Shown here: piece by piece, positions 45,180-55,058 of the stretch | How positions within the stretch are numbered: the stretch's first letter is position 1 | Layout of the letters: the number at the start of each line of letters is the position of its first letter | Source: Bacteroidales bacterium | GTDB lineage: Bacteria > Bacteroidota > Bacteroidia > Bacteroidales > UBA10428 | Direction of reading: 5' to 3' | DNA: 59,439 bases | Assembly (NCBI GenBank): GCA_016926235.1 | Contig: JAFGOZ010000027.1 | Coordinates: 1-59,439, forward strand | Position numbers and translations under genes: made by a program | Notes under the pieces: model-generated | Database searches by the model: none | What the model saw: only the letters and a program-made list of their open reading frames with translations | What the model was told of the DNA's origin: nothing

Positions 45180-45767
45180 ATGATTGGAGCCTTTAAATAC
45201 AACGGTATTGATAAAGAAAAACTGAAATCTCTTGTTGAAAAGCTTAGAAGTGCCGGCTTAAACGCTGAAAACGTATGGAAGATCGGACGCAGAGAAGTGG
45301 AAGAGTCTCATGGAGGAATTAATTTTGCCGAGATACGTTTAGATAATCAATGGATAGTAAGACAGAATATTAAAAATGGATCGGTGAAATTTGATCATCT
45401 TCCCGAAAATGAAAAGCTCGTTTTATTAAGGGAGTTAAAGGCTCTTGATTTTTATACTACACCAAACTGGGGCCTGGGATTTGGATTATTTGTATTATAT
45501 ACCATTATTATTTCACTGGTTGGATATTATAAAGCTGATGGTGCACTTTTTGTTCCTGTTTTAGTATGTATGGGATTGACAATCCTTGGTACTTTTATGT
45601 TTTATTTAAGGGCAAATGACTATATCGGAAATGGCCTGCATGTATTTAGCTGGATATTCCTGATGGCTGGATTCATCGCCACCACCCCCTCCTGCTTGTT
45701 AACACTGCCAATGCTTGTTGCAATTAACAGATACAGATTGTATACAAATGTTATGAAGTACGAATAA
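45180..45767 (+). CDS. Membrane protein of unknown function
   Basis: 195 residues. The soluble N-terminal ~95 residues (DKEKLKSLVEKLRSAGLNAENVWKIGRREVEE...) are followed by three hydrophobic segments: LGFGLFVLYTIIISLVGYY, GALFVPVLVCMGLTILGTFMFYL and LHVFSWIFLMAGFIATTPSCLL. The ATG at 45180 is well placed. It has no recognised domain. It is 98 bp after the dehydratase gene and has no obvious functional link. Confidence 0.78.
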   Translation: MIGAFKYNGIDKEKLKSLVEKLRSAGLNAENVWKIGRREVEESHGGINFAEIRLDNQWIVRQNIKNGSVKFDHLPENEKLVLLRELKALDFYTTPNWGLGFGLFVLYTIIISLVGYYKADGALFVPVLVCMGLTILGTFMFYLRANDYIGNGLHVFSWIFLMAGFIATTPSCLLTLPMLVAINRYRLYTNVMKYE

Positions 45768-45832
45768 TTAAAAGTGGATAAGAAAGCAACCTGCAATGAA
45801 ATACATACATCTTAAAAGAAACTTCTAATCTT

Positions 45833-46357
45833 ATGAAAACGCTGCCAGAATTAATCATTTGTATACTCATAATTGTATTGACGGGTTGCAACAAAGAAAG
45901 CACTAATCCAATAGATAATTCTGACACGATCAATACAAACGGTGTTGTAGATACTTTTACCAATTTTGTTATAAATTACAGGTATTACAGTAATTGGGTA
46001 GGTTACAATTATTCGGCAGATATAAACCAGGATGGTTTTATGGAAGTAAATGAAGTAAGCGAATTACATGCTATATACAGGAAAATTTCGTTTGAACTGA
46101 CAAATGCCGACATCGAAGATATTTTTGAAAAGCTGACATTGCTTACCGCTATTGAAATGGATGACAGCTATGGATTTGGTCCTGAGAAGCCCACAGACCT
46201 GCCAATTACAAGTCTTAAATATATCACTGACGTATCTAAGGATTCAACCCTAATATACGCTCCTGATGAAGATGAAATGCCAAAGACAATAAGTAATTTA
46301 TTATTTAACGTTGTTTCAGTGATTAATAAAATGGATACAGCACGTTTTTATCATTAA
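45833..46357 (+). CDS. Lipoprotein with single EF-hand loop
   Basis: 174 residues. Lipobox VLTGC (Cys19). The mature chain carries DINQDGFMEVNE at 63-74, a canonical 12-residue EF-hand calcium loop (D-x-N-x-D-G-x6-E). The rest (VSELHAIYRKISFELTNADI...) is helical and unrecognised. It is one of three consecutive lipoprotein genes (45833, 46443, 47566), with 85-106 bp gaps between them. Confidence 0.82.
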   Translation: MKTLPELIICILIIVLTGCNKESTNPIDNSDTINTNGVVDTFTNFVINYRYYSNWVGYNYSADINQDGFMEVNEVSELHAIYRKISFELTNADIEDIFEKLTLLTAIEMDDSYGFGPEKPTDLPITSLKYITDVSKDSTLIYAPDEDEMPKTISNLLFNVVSVINKMDTARFYH

Positions 46358-46442
46358 CGTGTATATTTTACTCAACATTATATAAATTCTAAATAATACC
46401 ACGTTTATTTAAGAAAAGTCAAGGGATCATAACAACTAAGGT

Positions 46443-47459
46443 ATGAAATATTTTAAAGTTATATACTTATGTCTTATTCCCATATTATTTGCATGTGAAA
46501 AGGATAATGAACCTGTAAACGCTCCCCCTGTAGCTGACTTCACATGGATTGATAACATTGATTATCTCTCATTGATAAATAATTCAACGGACATTGATGG
46601 AGATAGTATAACATTGAAATACAACTCATTATGTGATACTATTGAAATAATAAATTCAGCAGGCGAGAATGCGCATTTTCTACTACCCGATCCTCTGACT
46701 GAAAATATACTGAGTGTGAAACTGTTAGTTAGCGATGGGGAGTATTCTGATTCAATTATTAAGGAAATTCCATTGCCTGAATCAACTATTGAAAGAAGTT
46801 ATGGCCTGGGAATAAATCCGGAAAGTTGCAAAAGTAATAATGTATCATATAACTGGTATATGGATCAGAAATTTACGGGCACCTATTATTATGAGAATTG
46901 CGGCCCTACATCTGTTACAATGGCAATTAAATGGGTTGATGAAAATTTTGAAAAAACTCCCGAAGATGCCAGAAATACATATCGTTATTTAGGAGGATGG
47001 TGGTATACTAACGATATAACTAATTATCTGGATTTATATTCAGTTGATAATAAAACCATAAGATTACAGACGATGAATGTGTTACAGGAAGAATTAGATG
47101 ATGAAAATATCGCGATTCTTTGCCTTGATATGTATTACATCAGGTCAGAAGATAAGACTAAATGGCATATTGATAAATTTTATAACGCAAATACGGAAGG
47201 CTGGGGACATTTCATTGTTGTTAAAGGTTATAAAATAGTTGATGGAAAGACTTTTTTTGAAGTTTATGATCCTTATAGTATGGGCATTTGCTATAATGAT
47301 GAAATGCCCAAGGGAAAGGACAGATACTATAGAAGTGAAGACCTGAATACTGCAACAGATATCTGGTGGGATTATGCAATAATTGTCTCAAGAGATGGTT
47401 TTGTCAAATCCGGAGAAATACTGAATATTGATCAAATTGAACATAAACCAGGGAAATAG
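46443..47459 (+). CDS. Lipoprotein with C39-like (papain-fold) peptidase domain
   Basis: 338 residues. Lipobox LFACE (Cys18), then a Pro/Asn-rich linker and a beta-sandwich at about 30-110. Residues 145-338 form a C39_2-like papain-fold domain: Cys153 in ENCGPTSVTM, His256 in EGWGHFIVV and Asp276 in FFEVYDPYS make a plausible Cys-His-Asp triad. It is probably a surface-anchored cysteine peptidase; substrate unknown. Second in the trio of lipoproteins. Confidence 0.85.
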   Translation: MKYFKVIYLCLIPILFACEKDNEPVNAPPVADFTWIDNIDYLSLINNSTDIDGDSITLKYNSLCDTIEIINSAGENAHFLLPDPLTENILSVKLLVSDGEYSDSIIKEIPLPESTIERSYGLGINPESCKSNNVSYNWYMDQKFTGTYYYENCGPTSVTMAIKWVDENFEKTPEDARNTYRYLGGWWYTNDITNYLDLYSVDNKTIRLQTMNVLQEELDDENIAILCLDMYYIRSEDKTKWHIDKFYNANTEGWGHFIVVKGYKIVDGKTFFEVYDPYSMGICYNDEMPKGKDRYYRSEDLNTATDIWWDYAIIVSRDGFVKSGEILNIDQIEHKPGK

Positions 47460-47565
47460 CTTCTTTTAGGACTCTATAATAAGATAATAGGAACAGACAA
47501 TATGATTTTGTGATTATATTTTAAATGGCTATATTTATAGTACTAACCCTAAAAAAATTATATTC

Positions 47566-48102
47566 ATGAAACTATTAAATTTAATGGCAATTTTCGGAAC
47601 AATTCTAGTAATGAGTTCCTGTGGAGGAGATAAAAAATCAGGCAATAACAGTGATTCTCCAAAACCAGTTGAAGGATATGAATTAAATCTCGCTGAAAAT
47701 AATATTCCTTTGGTTATGACAGCTCCAAAAGGTGCAACCGTGGGTAAAGGAGCCGGAGTTACTGAGATGAATGGAGTGCAATATGTGAATTTATCAATTA
47801 AAGCACAGGATTATAAACTGAATGTGTCAATGCCAGATGCTGATATAACTGAAAGCCTTGAAAGCATTGTTGGAACTCAAAAAGATCTTGCACTTAAGAA
47901 TGAGGCTGCAGAAATAGTAAAAGATGAAGCGAACGGTTTTATTTACAAATTCACCAACACTAAAGGTGAAAATTATGGTTGTATATATGTTGTGATAAAG
48001 GACAACCGCCAAATCACCTTTACTTCTGTTCCCCCCATGAGCAAAAACTATACACTGGATCAAGCAAAAGCAATGTATAATTCTGCAAAATCTGCTAACT
48101 AA
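47566..48102 (+). CDS. Lipoprotein of unknown function
   Basis: 178 residues. Lipobox VMSSC (Cys19), then GGDKKSGNNSDSPKPVEGYEL and a compact beta-rich domain (NIPLVMTAPKGATVGKGAGV, VQYVNLSIKAQDYKLNVSM, GFIYKFTNTKGENYGCIYVVIKDNRQITFTS). No family recognised. A strong intrinsic terminator follows at 48124-48156. Confidence 0.8.
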   Translation: MKLLNLMAIFGTILVMSSCGGDKKSGNNSDSPKPVEGYELNLAENNIPLVMTAPKGATVGKGAGVTEMNGVQYVNLSIKAQDYKLNVSMPDADITESLESIVGTQKDLALKNEAAEIVKDEANGFIYKFTNTKGENYGCIYVVIKDNRQITFTSVPPMSKNYTLDQAKAMYNSAKSAN

Positions 48103-48123
48103 AATAACCAGCATTAAATAACG

Positions 48124-48156
48124 AAAATGGACTGAACCCAATTCAGTCCATTTTTT
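48124..48156 (+). terminator. Intrinsic terminator
   Basis: AAAATGGACTGAA/TTCAGTCCATTTT stem followed by TTTTTT, starting 22 bp after the lipoprotein stop. Confidence 0.85.
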
Positions 48157-48212
48157 GTTACATTTTTACACCTTTTTGAAACATTTGTACACGTATAAAA
48201 TGTTCAATATAT

Positions 48213-48220
48213 TAAATTTG
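48213..48220 (+). promoter_or_regulatory. Possible -7 box (TAAATTTG) for the CotH gene
   Basis: TAnnTTTG match 51 bp upstream of the ATG. The best TTTG (48184) is 25 bp away, a little too far. Confidence 0.35.
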
Positions 48221-48271
48221 TAACCTGTATTTCTTAAGATTAATTTAGTCTGAAATTCATATAAATTTCAT

Positions 48272-51200
48272 ATGATCCGAAGATTTAGGTGGGTATTATT
48301 TGTACTATTAGCAGGTTTATTAACAAACAGTATTAAAAGCCAGATATACATAAATGAATTTATGGCCTCAAACAGTACGTCCTTATTTGACAATGACTAC
48401 CAGGCATATTCAGATTGGATTGAACTATATAATGCAGGTTCTACTCAGATAGATATTGCCGGATATTACCTTACCGACGATATTTTGGAGCCTCTAAAAT
48501 GGCAATTCCCTGGTGGCATAACAATTTCTGCAGGTGGTTATTTGATAGTATGGGCCGATTTGGAAGGTCTGGGAAACCACACTAACTTCCGCCTTGATAG
48601 TGAAGGAGAACAATTACTGCTATTTGACAATACAGGAGCATTAGTTGATTCGGTAAGTTATGGTCAACAATATAATGATTTGTCCTATGGACGTATTACT
48701 GATGGGGGCTCACAATGGAGTCTTTTTACAAAATCAACGCCTAACCTGGCGAATACAACTTATCCACAAAATGCTATTGCCCCGGTACCTGTATTTTCAC
48801 CTGTTGCAGGATTTTATAGCACATCCCAATCCGTTACTATTTCTACTTCTGACCCTTCATTTCAAATTCGATATACAACAGATGGAACAGAACCTTCTGC
48901 AAGTTCCACATTATACTCTGGATCCATTACTGTATCCGGCACACAGGTTATCAGGGCAAAAACCTTTGGCAACAATTACTCTCCAAGTATTTCTGTATCT
49001 CAAACGTATTTTATAAACGAAACAGACTTTACCTTTCCTGTTGTATCACTCTCTACAACTCCTGCAAATCTCTGGGATAATGTAATCGGAATATACGTTG
49101 AGGGGACAAATGGTGTAAGTGGTAATTGCGTGAATTACCCGGTTAACTGGAACCAGGATTGGGAAAGGCCTTTGAGCATTGAATACTTTGATAAAAGGAA
49201 TGAATTTATGTTTCAACAAAATGTTGGTACAAAAATCTATGGAGGATGCACACGTGCACTTGCACAAAAATCCTTGGCAATTATAGCTCGAAATGAATAC
49301 GGAAAGAACAGCCTTGATTTTCCTTTCTTTATCGATAAACCCATAAGTAGCTTTAAAAGTATTGTTCTGAGAAACTCAGGAAACGATTGGGATTACACTA
49401 TGTTTAGAGATGCCTATATGCAAGCATTGGTTAAAGACCAGATGGATGTTGACTACCAGGCATATCAACCATCTGTAGTCTTTATTAATGCTCAATATTG
49501 GGGTATTCATGGTATGAGGGAAAAGATTAATGAACATTACATTAAGGCTAATTATGGTATTGACGTTGATAACATTGCCCTAATGGAGTGGAACAGCATT
49601 GCAGTATATGGTTCTGATACATCTTACCGTAACCTGATTACTTATCTCAATAGTCATTCTCTGGCTGATAAGAATAATTACAAGTACGTTACTGAAAGAA
49701 TTGACATTAATGAGTATGTGAACTACATGATTACCCAAATCTTTATTGGAAATACGGATTGGCCGGGTAACAACATTAAATACTGGCGACCTTCTTCAAA
49801 AATTGGTAAGTTCCGTTGGATATTATATGATCTGGATTTTGGCTTTGGACTTTATAACTCAGGTTCAACTGTTCCCTCTCATAATACACTGACATTTGCC
49901 CTTGAAACAAACGGACCGGACTGGCCAAATCCTGCCTGGTCAACCTTTTTATTTCGCAAACTAATGGAAAATAAGGAGTTCAAGGAATACTTTGCTCAAC
50001 AAATGGATTACCATTTAAATACTACATTCTCTACACCTCGTATGCTTGAACTTATTGATGAGATGCAGGCTATTATTGCGCCTGAAATGCCGGCACATAT
50101 TGCTCGGTGGAATGCTCCAGCGGACTATTCTGTATGGGAAAACAATGTAAATATAATGAGGACCTTTGCAAACCAGCGCCCTGCATATATGAGGCAATAT
50201 CTTAGCGCATATCTGGGCAAATCAGGTATTTCAAATATTACTATTTATAACCCCGATACAGCGGCAGGTTTAGTTCTTATTAACGGAAATCCTATCTATG
50301 ACACACTTTTTAATGGTGATTTTATAAAAGGTATTCCTTTAAGCCTGAGTATTCTGCCTAAAAATGGTTATAATATTGCACATTGGGAAATTACACCCAA
50401 TATTCAAACAGAGAATGTTTTAGTAAGCGAAGGTGATACCTGGAAATACTTATCAGACGGATCAGATCAAGGTGATACCTGGAAATTTAGAAATTTTGAT
50501 GATGCAAGCTGGTCAACAGGATCAGCCCAATTTGGATATGGTGATGGAGACGAAACAACAATCCTGAACTATGGAGCAGATGCTAAAAATAAATATATCA
50601 CATACTATTTTCGTAATAAAGTGGTTATAGATACTTCTTCTTTTAGCCCCGAAAAACTTACTCTGAGGCTTATGAAGGATGATGGTGCAGTAGTTTACAT
50701 TAACAATAATGAAGTTTTACGTTCAAACCTGCCAACTGGTGAAATCAGCTATTCAACAACAGCCACTGAGGCAATCGGCGGGGATGATGAAACAGCCTAC
50801 ACCGAATTTACTATTGATCCATCAGTATTAAATTCCGATACGAATATTATTGCCGTAGAAATACACCAGGTTAGTGTAACCAGCTCAGATATAAGCTTTG
50901 ATCTGGAACTTAAAGCTCTCAGCTATACAACAGGTATAACTGCTTTTTCAAATGCATATCCTTATACAGGCAATACAGAACAGGGATGCATTATCAGACC
51001 TGTTTTTGAAAACAATAACTCTTATGACAGCCTTTACATCAACGAATTTATGTGCGAGAATAAAAATTCAATTGTGGATAACAGAGGGCAGTTTGACGAT
51101 TGGATTGAGATATACAATGCAAGCAACAAACCAATAAATATTGCCGGTCTATATTTAACGGATGATTTAAGCATTCCGGCCAGGTTTGTTATTCCGGACG

Positions 51201-51760
51201 GTATGCCTGAACAAACCACCATCCAACCAAATGGTTTTACTGTAATATGGGCAGATGATGATACAAGCCAGGGTCCTTTGCACACTAACTTTAAGCTGGA
51301 TAATGACCGGGAACAATTAGCTTTAATTCAAATAATTGATACAGTTGTAACTATCATCGATTCTCTCGAGTTTGAACAGCAATATAAAGATGTCTCATCC
51401 GGATCGTATCCTGACGGAACAAAAACCAGGATGCTATTTGCGACTGTAACACCGGGAGCCCCAAATGTTTATTCGCCAATGAGGACAGTTGAATATCCTA
51501 TTGCACAGAAAGAACTTATAATTTATCCTAATCCTACAAATGGCTGGATTACTATAAAACTTGAGGATAAAAATGAAGATATTGCCTTTTCTGAAATCCG
51601 TATAGAAATATATACTATCACAGGGCAGCTAAAATATGTGAAAACCATTAGTAATACTGCATTGATCGAAACGGATATGAGCAATTACGATCAGGGCTTG
51701 TATATCATAAGGATTCTAACGGGTAATGAAATTCTAACCGGAAAAATTTATAAGAGATAA
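48272..51760 (+). CDS. T9SS-exported CotH-family protein with lamin-tail domains
   Basis: 1162 residues. The signal peptide ends SIKSQ. Lamin-tail domain 1 is at about 25-150 (YINEFMASNSTSLFDNDYQAYSDWIELYNAG). A chitobiase/HEX-type beta-sandwich at about 175-250 reads FQIRYTTDGTEPSASSTLYSG. The CotH kinase-like domain spans about 250-620 (WDYTMFRDAYMQALVKD ... GNTDWPGNNIKYWRP ... WILYDLDFGFGLY). Then come a linker and a second lamin-tail domain (YINEFMCENKNSIVDN), and a C-terminal T9SS type A signal (ELIIYPNPTNGWITIKLED). The CotH family includes spore-coat protein kinases; activity here is not shown. Largest protein in the window. Confidence 0.88.
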   Translation: MIRRFRWVLFVLLAGLLTNSIKSQIYINEFMASNSTSLFDNDYQAYSDWIELYNAGSTQIDIAGYYLTDDILEPLKWQFPGGITISAGGYLIVWADLEGLGNHTNFRLDSEGEQLLLFDNTGALVDSVSYGQQYNDLSYGRITDGGSQWSLFTKSTPNLANTTYPQNAIAPVPVFSPVAGFYSTSQSVTISTSDPSFQIRYTTDGTEPSASSTLYSGSITVSGTQVIRAKTFGNNYSPSISVSQTYFINETDFTFPVVSLSTTPANLWDNVIGIYVEGTNGVSGNCVNYPVNWNQDWERPLSIEYFDKRNEFMFQQNVGTKIYGGCTRALAQKSLAIIARNEYGKNSLDFPFFIDKPISSFKSIVLRNSGNDWDYTMFRDAYMQALVKDQMDVDYQAYQPSVVFINAQYWGIHGMREKINEHYIKANYGIDVDNIALMEWNSIAVYGSDTSYRNLITYLNSHSLADKNNYKYVTERIDINEYVNYMITQIFIGNTDWPGNNIKYWRPSSKIGKFRWILYDLDFGFGLYNSGSTVPSHNTLTFALETNGPDWPNPAWSTFLFRKLMENKEFKEYFAQQMDYHLNTTFSTPRMLELIDEMQAIIAPEMPAHIARWNAPADYSVWENNVNIMRTFANQRPAYMRQYLSAYLGKSGISNITIYNPDTAAGLVLINGNPIYDTLFNGDFIKGIPLSLSILPKNGYNIAHWEITPNIQTENVLVSEGDTWKYLSDGSDQGDTWKFRNFDDASWSTGSAQFGYGDGDETTILNYGADAKNKYITYYFRNKVVIDTSSFSPEKLTLRLMKDDGAVVYINNNEVLRSNLPTGEISYSTTATEAIGGDDETAYTEFTIDPSVLNSDTNIIAVEIHQVSVTSSDISFDLELKALSYTTGITAFSNAYPYTGNTEQGCIIRPVFENNNSYDSLYINEFMCENKNSIVDNRGQFDDWIEIYNASNKPINIAGLYLTDDLSIPARFVIPDGMPEQTTIQPNGFTVIWADDDTSQGPLHTNFKLDNDREQLALIQIIDTVVTIIDSLEFEQQYKDVSSGSYPDGTKTRMLFATVTPGAPNVYSPMRTVEYPIAQKELIIYPNPTNGWITIKLEDKNEDIAFSEIRIEIYTITGQLKYVKTISNTALIETDMSNYDQGLYIIRILTGNEILTGKIYKR

Positions 51761-51785
51761 TCCAGAAAGATCGAATAATTAATTT

Positions 51786-53330
51786 CTACTGATTAATAAT
51801 AAGTTCCACAGCTTCCAGTAAGGATTTTTCCGGAGGTATATAATCATATTGTCCCCAGAAATTATCGTCATACTCTTTAATCTTATCTTGTACAAAATCG
51901 GTTGATTTAACTGTTTCTCTAAAAGGGAATTTTTGCACATTACGAAAGTCATTGGATGTCATAACCAGCTCATTAACTAACGTATAAGAAGTATTAAACA
52001 ATCCTTTCTTCTTTCGAATCTTTAATTCCAACTCACTTTTAATATAGTTAATATAAAAAAAATCATCTCTTTTGGTGTATTGGACGGTATAGTCCACCCC
52101 GCCTACTTTTACATTGTATCCCCTGGGCTTTTTAACAATAAATGTTGAACTGGCATAATCTAAACATGCTTTTTGTATTTGAAAATCAATACTGCGAATT
52201 GCCCTGGTTTTATCATCAATATACAAGTTCCCTTTAAAAAGTGCTGCATCTGTCAGGTATTTGGGTTCAAAACCAACAACATACACATCTTCTCCTCCAT
52301 CGCTTTCAATGTCTTTTAACCGATAACTATACAGATCATACCTTTCTTCACTTAAAAACTCCGGTATGTTTTTAACTATATCCAGCAATAACATATTATT
52401 CAGCCCGGCTTGTATTTTTATCAGTATAGTATCCATATTTTGGTTATCAACAATTTTTCGTCCCCTGATTATCTTCACCTGATCATTATCCGATGCTGAC
52501 TGGTAACGTGACTTATAGCCTTCGACCATAACTTCAGCTACTGCTACATAATCGCTTCGTTTCCGAATAGATTCCCTGTAAAAACCAACAAAATTATAGG
52601 GGTCTTTTGGATAATTCTTATAGAGATTTTCCAATACCTGGTTAATAATTGAAATCGGGTTAACATGCCGTATTACAACCTCTTGTATAGAAATATAGTC
52701 CTCGGAAAGATAAATTTTATTATACCCTTTTTGCAGATATTCCATTGGATAAACATTACTTTTAAATCCCATACATGAAATAATAACCGTATCTGCACTA
52801 TTCGAATCCAATACCACTAAATTAAAAATACCATCATTATTAGCAATTACTCCCCTGTTTTTACCTTTAAAAGCAATGGTTGCATAGGGTATTGGTTTAT
52901 TTGTTCCTTCTTCAAAAATTTGGCCCTCAATACGATTATTATGATTACTATCCGATATATTGTTAGGTATATTATTGTCTTCTTTCAGGTTTAGATTATA
53001 TATAACTATTTGATTACCAATAACTTCAAATTTATAGAATGATTCTTTAAGTATAAGTTCCAATATAGAACTTACAGTTTCATTAACTACATTGACGGAA
53101 ACCAATTGATCGGCATCAAAAAGGTCTGCATCATAGGAAAAGTAATAACCTGTCTCATCTTCAATCGCTTTAAGGGCTTTATAAATGCTTCCTTCGTATT
53201 TAAAGTCTAACTCTTTGTCAAGGACACTTGATTGAGAATAACCGGATATTGAGCTTATGCATATTATTAAAACTATACACAGCCACCTATAATGCGAAAA
53301 ACCCCGATTATTATCCGATAATTCTATCAT
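51786..53330 (-). CDS. STN plus CarboxypepD_reg outer-membrane protein
   Basis: 514 residues. Signal peptide, then an STN (secretin/TonB short N-terminal) domain at about 35-110 (YKALKAIEDETGYYFSYDADLF, YKFEVIGNQIVIYNL). CarboxypepD_reg is at about 132-215 (IEGQIFEEGTNKPIPYATI, GVIANNDGIF). A C-terminal ~290-residue part is shared with the 55059 protein: SIINQVLENLYKNYPKDPYNF, FYRESIRKRSDYVAVAE, GNLYIDDKTRAIRSIDFQI, resembling LolA-like lipid-binding strands. It is encoded right after a sigma/FecR pair, whose FecR would dock the STN. There is no TonB receptor barrel. Confidence 0.8.
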   Translation of the reverse strand: MIELSDNNRGFSHYRWLCIVLIICISSISGYSQSSVLDKELDFKYEGSIYKALKAIEDETGYYFSYDADLFDADQLVSVNVVNETVSSILELILKESFYKFEVIGNQIVIYNLNLKEDNNIPNNISDSNHNNRIEGQIFEEGTNKPIPYATIAFKGKNRGVIANNDGIFNLVVLDSNSADTVIISCMGFKSNVYPMEYLQKGYNKIYLSEDYISIQEVVIRHVNPISIINQVLENLYKNYPKDPYNFVGFYRESIRKRSDYVAVAEVMVEGYKSRYQSASDNDQVKIIRGRKIVDNQNMDTILIKIQAGLNNMLLLDIVKNIPEFLSEERYDLYSYRLKDIESDGGEDVYVVGFEPKYLTDAALFKGNLYIDDKTRAIRSIDFQIQKACLDYASSTFIVKKPRGYNVKVGGVDYTVQYTKRDDFFYINYIKSELELKIRKKKGLFNTSYTLVNELVMTSNDFRNVQKFPFRETVKSTDFVQDKIKEYDDNFWGQYDYIPPEKSLLEAVELIINQ

Positions 53331-53390
53331 GCGTTTGTTGATTAGCCATTATCAAATATACGAAAGGCAAATGGCAACTTCAAACAAATG

Positions 53391-54371
53391 CTACCTAATA
53401 GTAACCGTATATGCCCCATTCGTATAGGTAAATTCCAAATTGAAATTTGTTTCCAGGGCTTTTAAGACATTTTCAAGACTTTGGCGTGTTATGGTGCCTG
53501 TATATCTTAAATTGTTAATTTCGGCGTTTTTTATAATAAATTTCGTATTATACGCATGAGATAAAGTTGGGAATACATATGCAAGAGAATCTTCCCTGAA
53601 CTCAATTACCTGTGATTTCCATGACATATAGTTCACATCATCATTCCTAAAAGTTGACATCGCCCCTGATTCAAGTTTGCCAATATATCCAGGTTCAAGC
53701 ACAAGTGAATTTGTATTATTTTTATTTTGAGACAATTGCACCTTGCCTCTTTCCAAAAATACTTCCGTATGACCATCTTCACGTGCATAAACGTTGAAAG
53801 CTGTTCCCAATACCATTACAGATGCATCATTTGCCTCAATAATAAAAGGGCAATCAGGATTTGAAATTACATCAAAATAGGCTTCTCCAATCAGAGAAAT
53901 TTTCCTCTCATCACCCTTAGAAATCTTAGGATATTCAACTTTCGAATTCACATTGAGCATTACATTTGATCCATCGGGTAATGTGATTTCCATCGTTTGA
54001 TCTCCGGATGATACAACAATAGAAGCATTACGATAGTTACGTATTGTATAAAAACCTGCTGCTAAACCCAGTAATATCAAAAAACCCGCTGCTAGCCTTA
54101 ATAAGGGTCTTAAGCTGAGTACTTTAGCGGGCCGGGATTGCTCTATCCTCCCATAAAGGTTATCCCAGGCTTTATCTACATTAACATCCGCTGCATCCGT
54201 TAATGCTTCCAGGCTTTCCCATCCGGGTTTTAACTCCTCCACCATATTTTTTAATGTTTTATCCATGTTTATCTCGTTTTCGAAAGCTATTCTCTCACTA
54301 TTTTCCATCTCATTATTGAGATATTTTGCTATGAGGTTAAATATTTCCTCGTTATTATATATTGCTTCCAT
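53391..54371 (-). CDS. FecR-type anti-sigma factor
   Basis: 326 residues. A cytoplasmic N-terminal part of about 90 residues is followed by a transmembrane helix at about 90-108 (LLRLAAGFLILLGLAAGFYT). The periplasmic FecR domain reads SSGDQTMEITLPDGSNVMLNVNSKVEYP, GEAYFDV, GTAFNVYAREDGHTEVFLERG. The C-terminal DUF4974/STN-like region is LAYVFPTLSHAYNTKFIIK. It follows the sigma factor by 10 bp and precedes the STN-protein gene by 60 bp. Confidence 0.92.
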   Translation of the reverse strand: MEAIYNNEEIFNLIAKYLNNEMENSERIAFENEINMDKTLKNMVEELKPGWESLEALTDAADVNVDKAWDNLYGRIEQSRPAKVLSLRPLLRLAAGFLILLGLAAGFYTIRNYRNASIVVSSGDQTMEITLPDGSNVMLNVNSKVEYPKISKGDERKISLIGEAYFDVISNPDCPFIIEANDASVMVLGTAFNVYAREDGHTEVFLERGKVQLSQNKNNTNSLVLEPGYIGKLESGAMSTFRNDDVNYMSWKSQVIEFREDSLAYVFPTLSHAYNTKFIIKNAEINNLRYTGTITRQSLENVLKALETNFNLEFTYTNGAYTVTIR

Positions 54372-54381
54372 AAGCGTACTT

Positions 54382-54930
54382 TTAATCTACTAATATATAG
54401 TCTTTCAAACTTTCCCTGAAAGCTTTAAGGGCTTTTCCCATATCAGCCTCAATGGTTTTTACAGACAAAGATAGTTTCTCTGCAATCTCTTTATATTTCA
54501 ATCCCTCAAAACGATTCATTCTGAATACATTTCTACATCTTTCAGGCAATATGGCCAATGTTTTATCTACAATATTCCGTAATTCCATTTCATCAATTGA
54601 TTCCGTTACATCCTCATTATATTGCAGACTGCTCATTTCTACTTCTTTGCTATGCTTTGATACTACATGTAAGTGCCTTATATGCATTAAGCATTTGTTT
54701 TGTACAGTCCTGTAAATATAACTTTTCAGAGAACTTTCAATTGACAGACTTTCTCTTTTCTCCCAAAGCAAATAAAACACATCCTGGACAAATTCCTCGG
54801 CTAAATCAATATCATTCAGGTATTTGTTGGCAAAACCACATAATTTTGGATACAATTCTCTGAAAAAGATTTCAAAGGCCTTGATATCCCCTGCTTTGAT
54901 TCTTGCCAATGTGTCATTATTATGCTTCAT
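54382..54930 (-). CDS. ECF sigma factor, FecI-like
   Basis: 182 residues. Sigma region 2 has FANKYLNDIDLAEEFVQDVFYLLWEKRESLSIESSLKSYIYRTVQNK. Region 4 HTH is FRMNRFEGLKYKEIAEKLSLSVKTIEADMGKALKAFRE. Paired with the FecR gene. A minus-strand TATCTTTG -7-like box lies at 54945-54938, only 8 bp before the ATG. It probably activates its own operon and the nearby CarboxypepD_reg paralogue. Confidence 0.92.
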   Translation of the reverse strand: MKHNNDTLARIKAGDIKAFEIFFRELYPKLCGFANKYLNDIDLAEEFVQDVFYLLWEKRESLSIESSLKSYIYRTVQNKCLMHIRHLHVVSKHSKEVEMSSLQYNEDVTESIDEMELRNIVDKTLAILPERCRNVFRMNRFEGLKYKEIAEKLSLSVKTIEADMGKALKAFRESLKDYILVD

Positions 54931-55058
54931 ACGTTTACAAAGATACGAATGAACTGCTGTTTAACTCCTTATTCATACAATTTATTATTATAAGAATCCC
55001 GCTTCAGAATTTACTATCTGTCGCGAGATCCTTATAAATCCTTAAACTCTGCTAAAAC

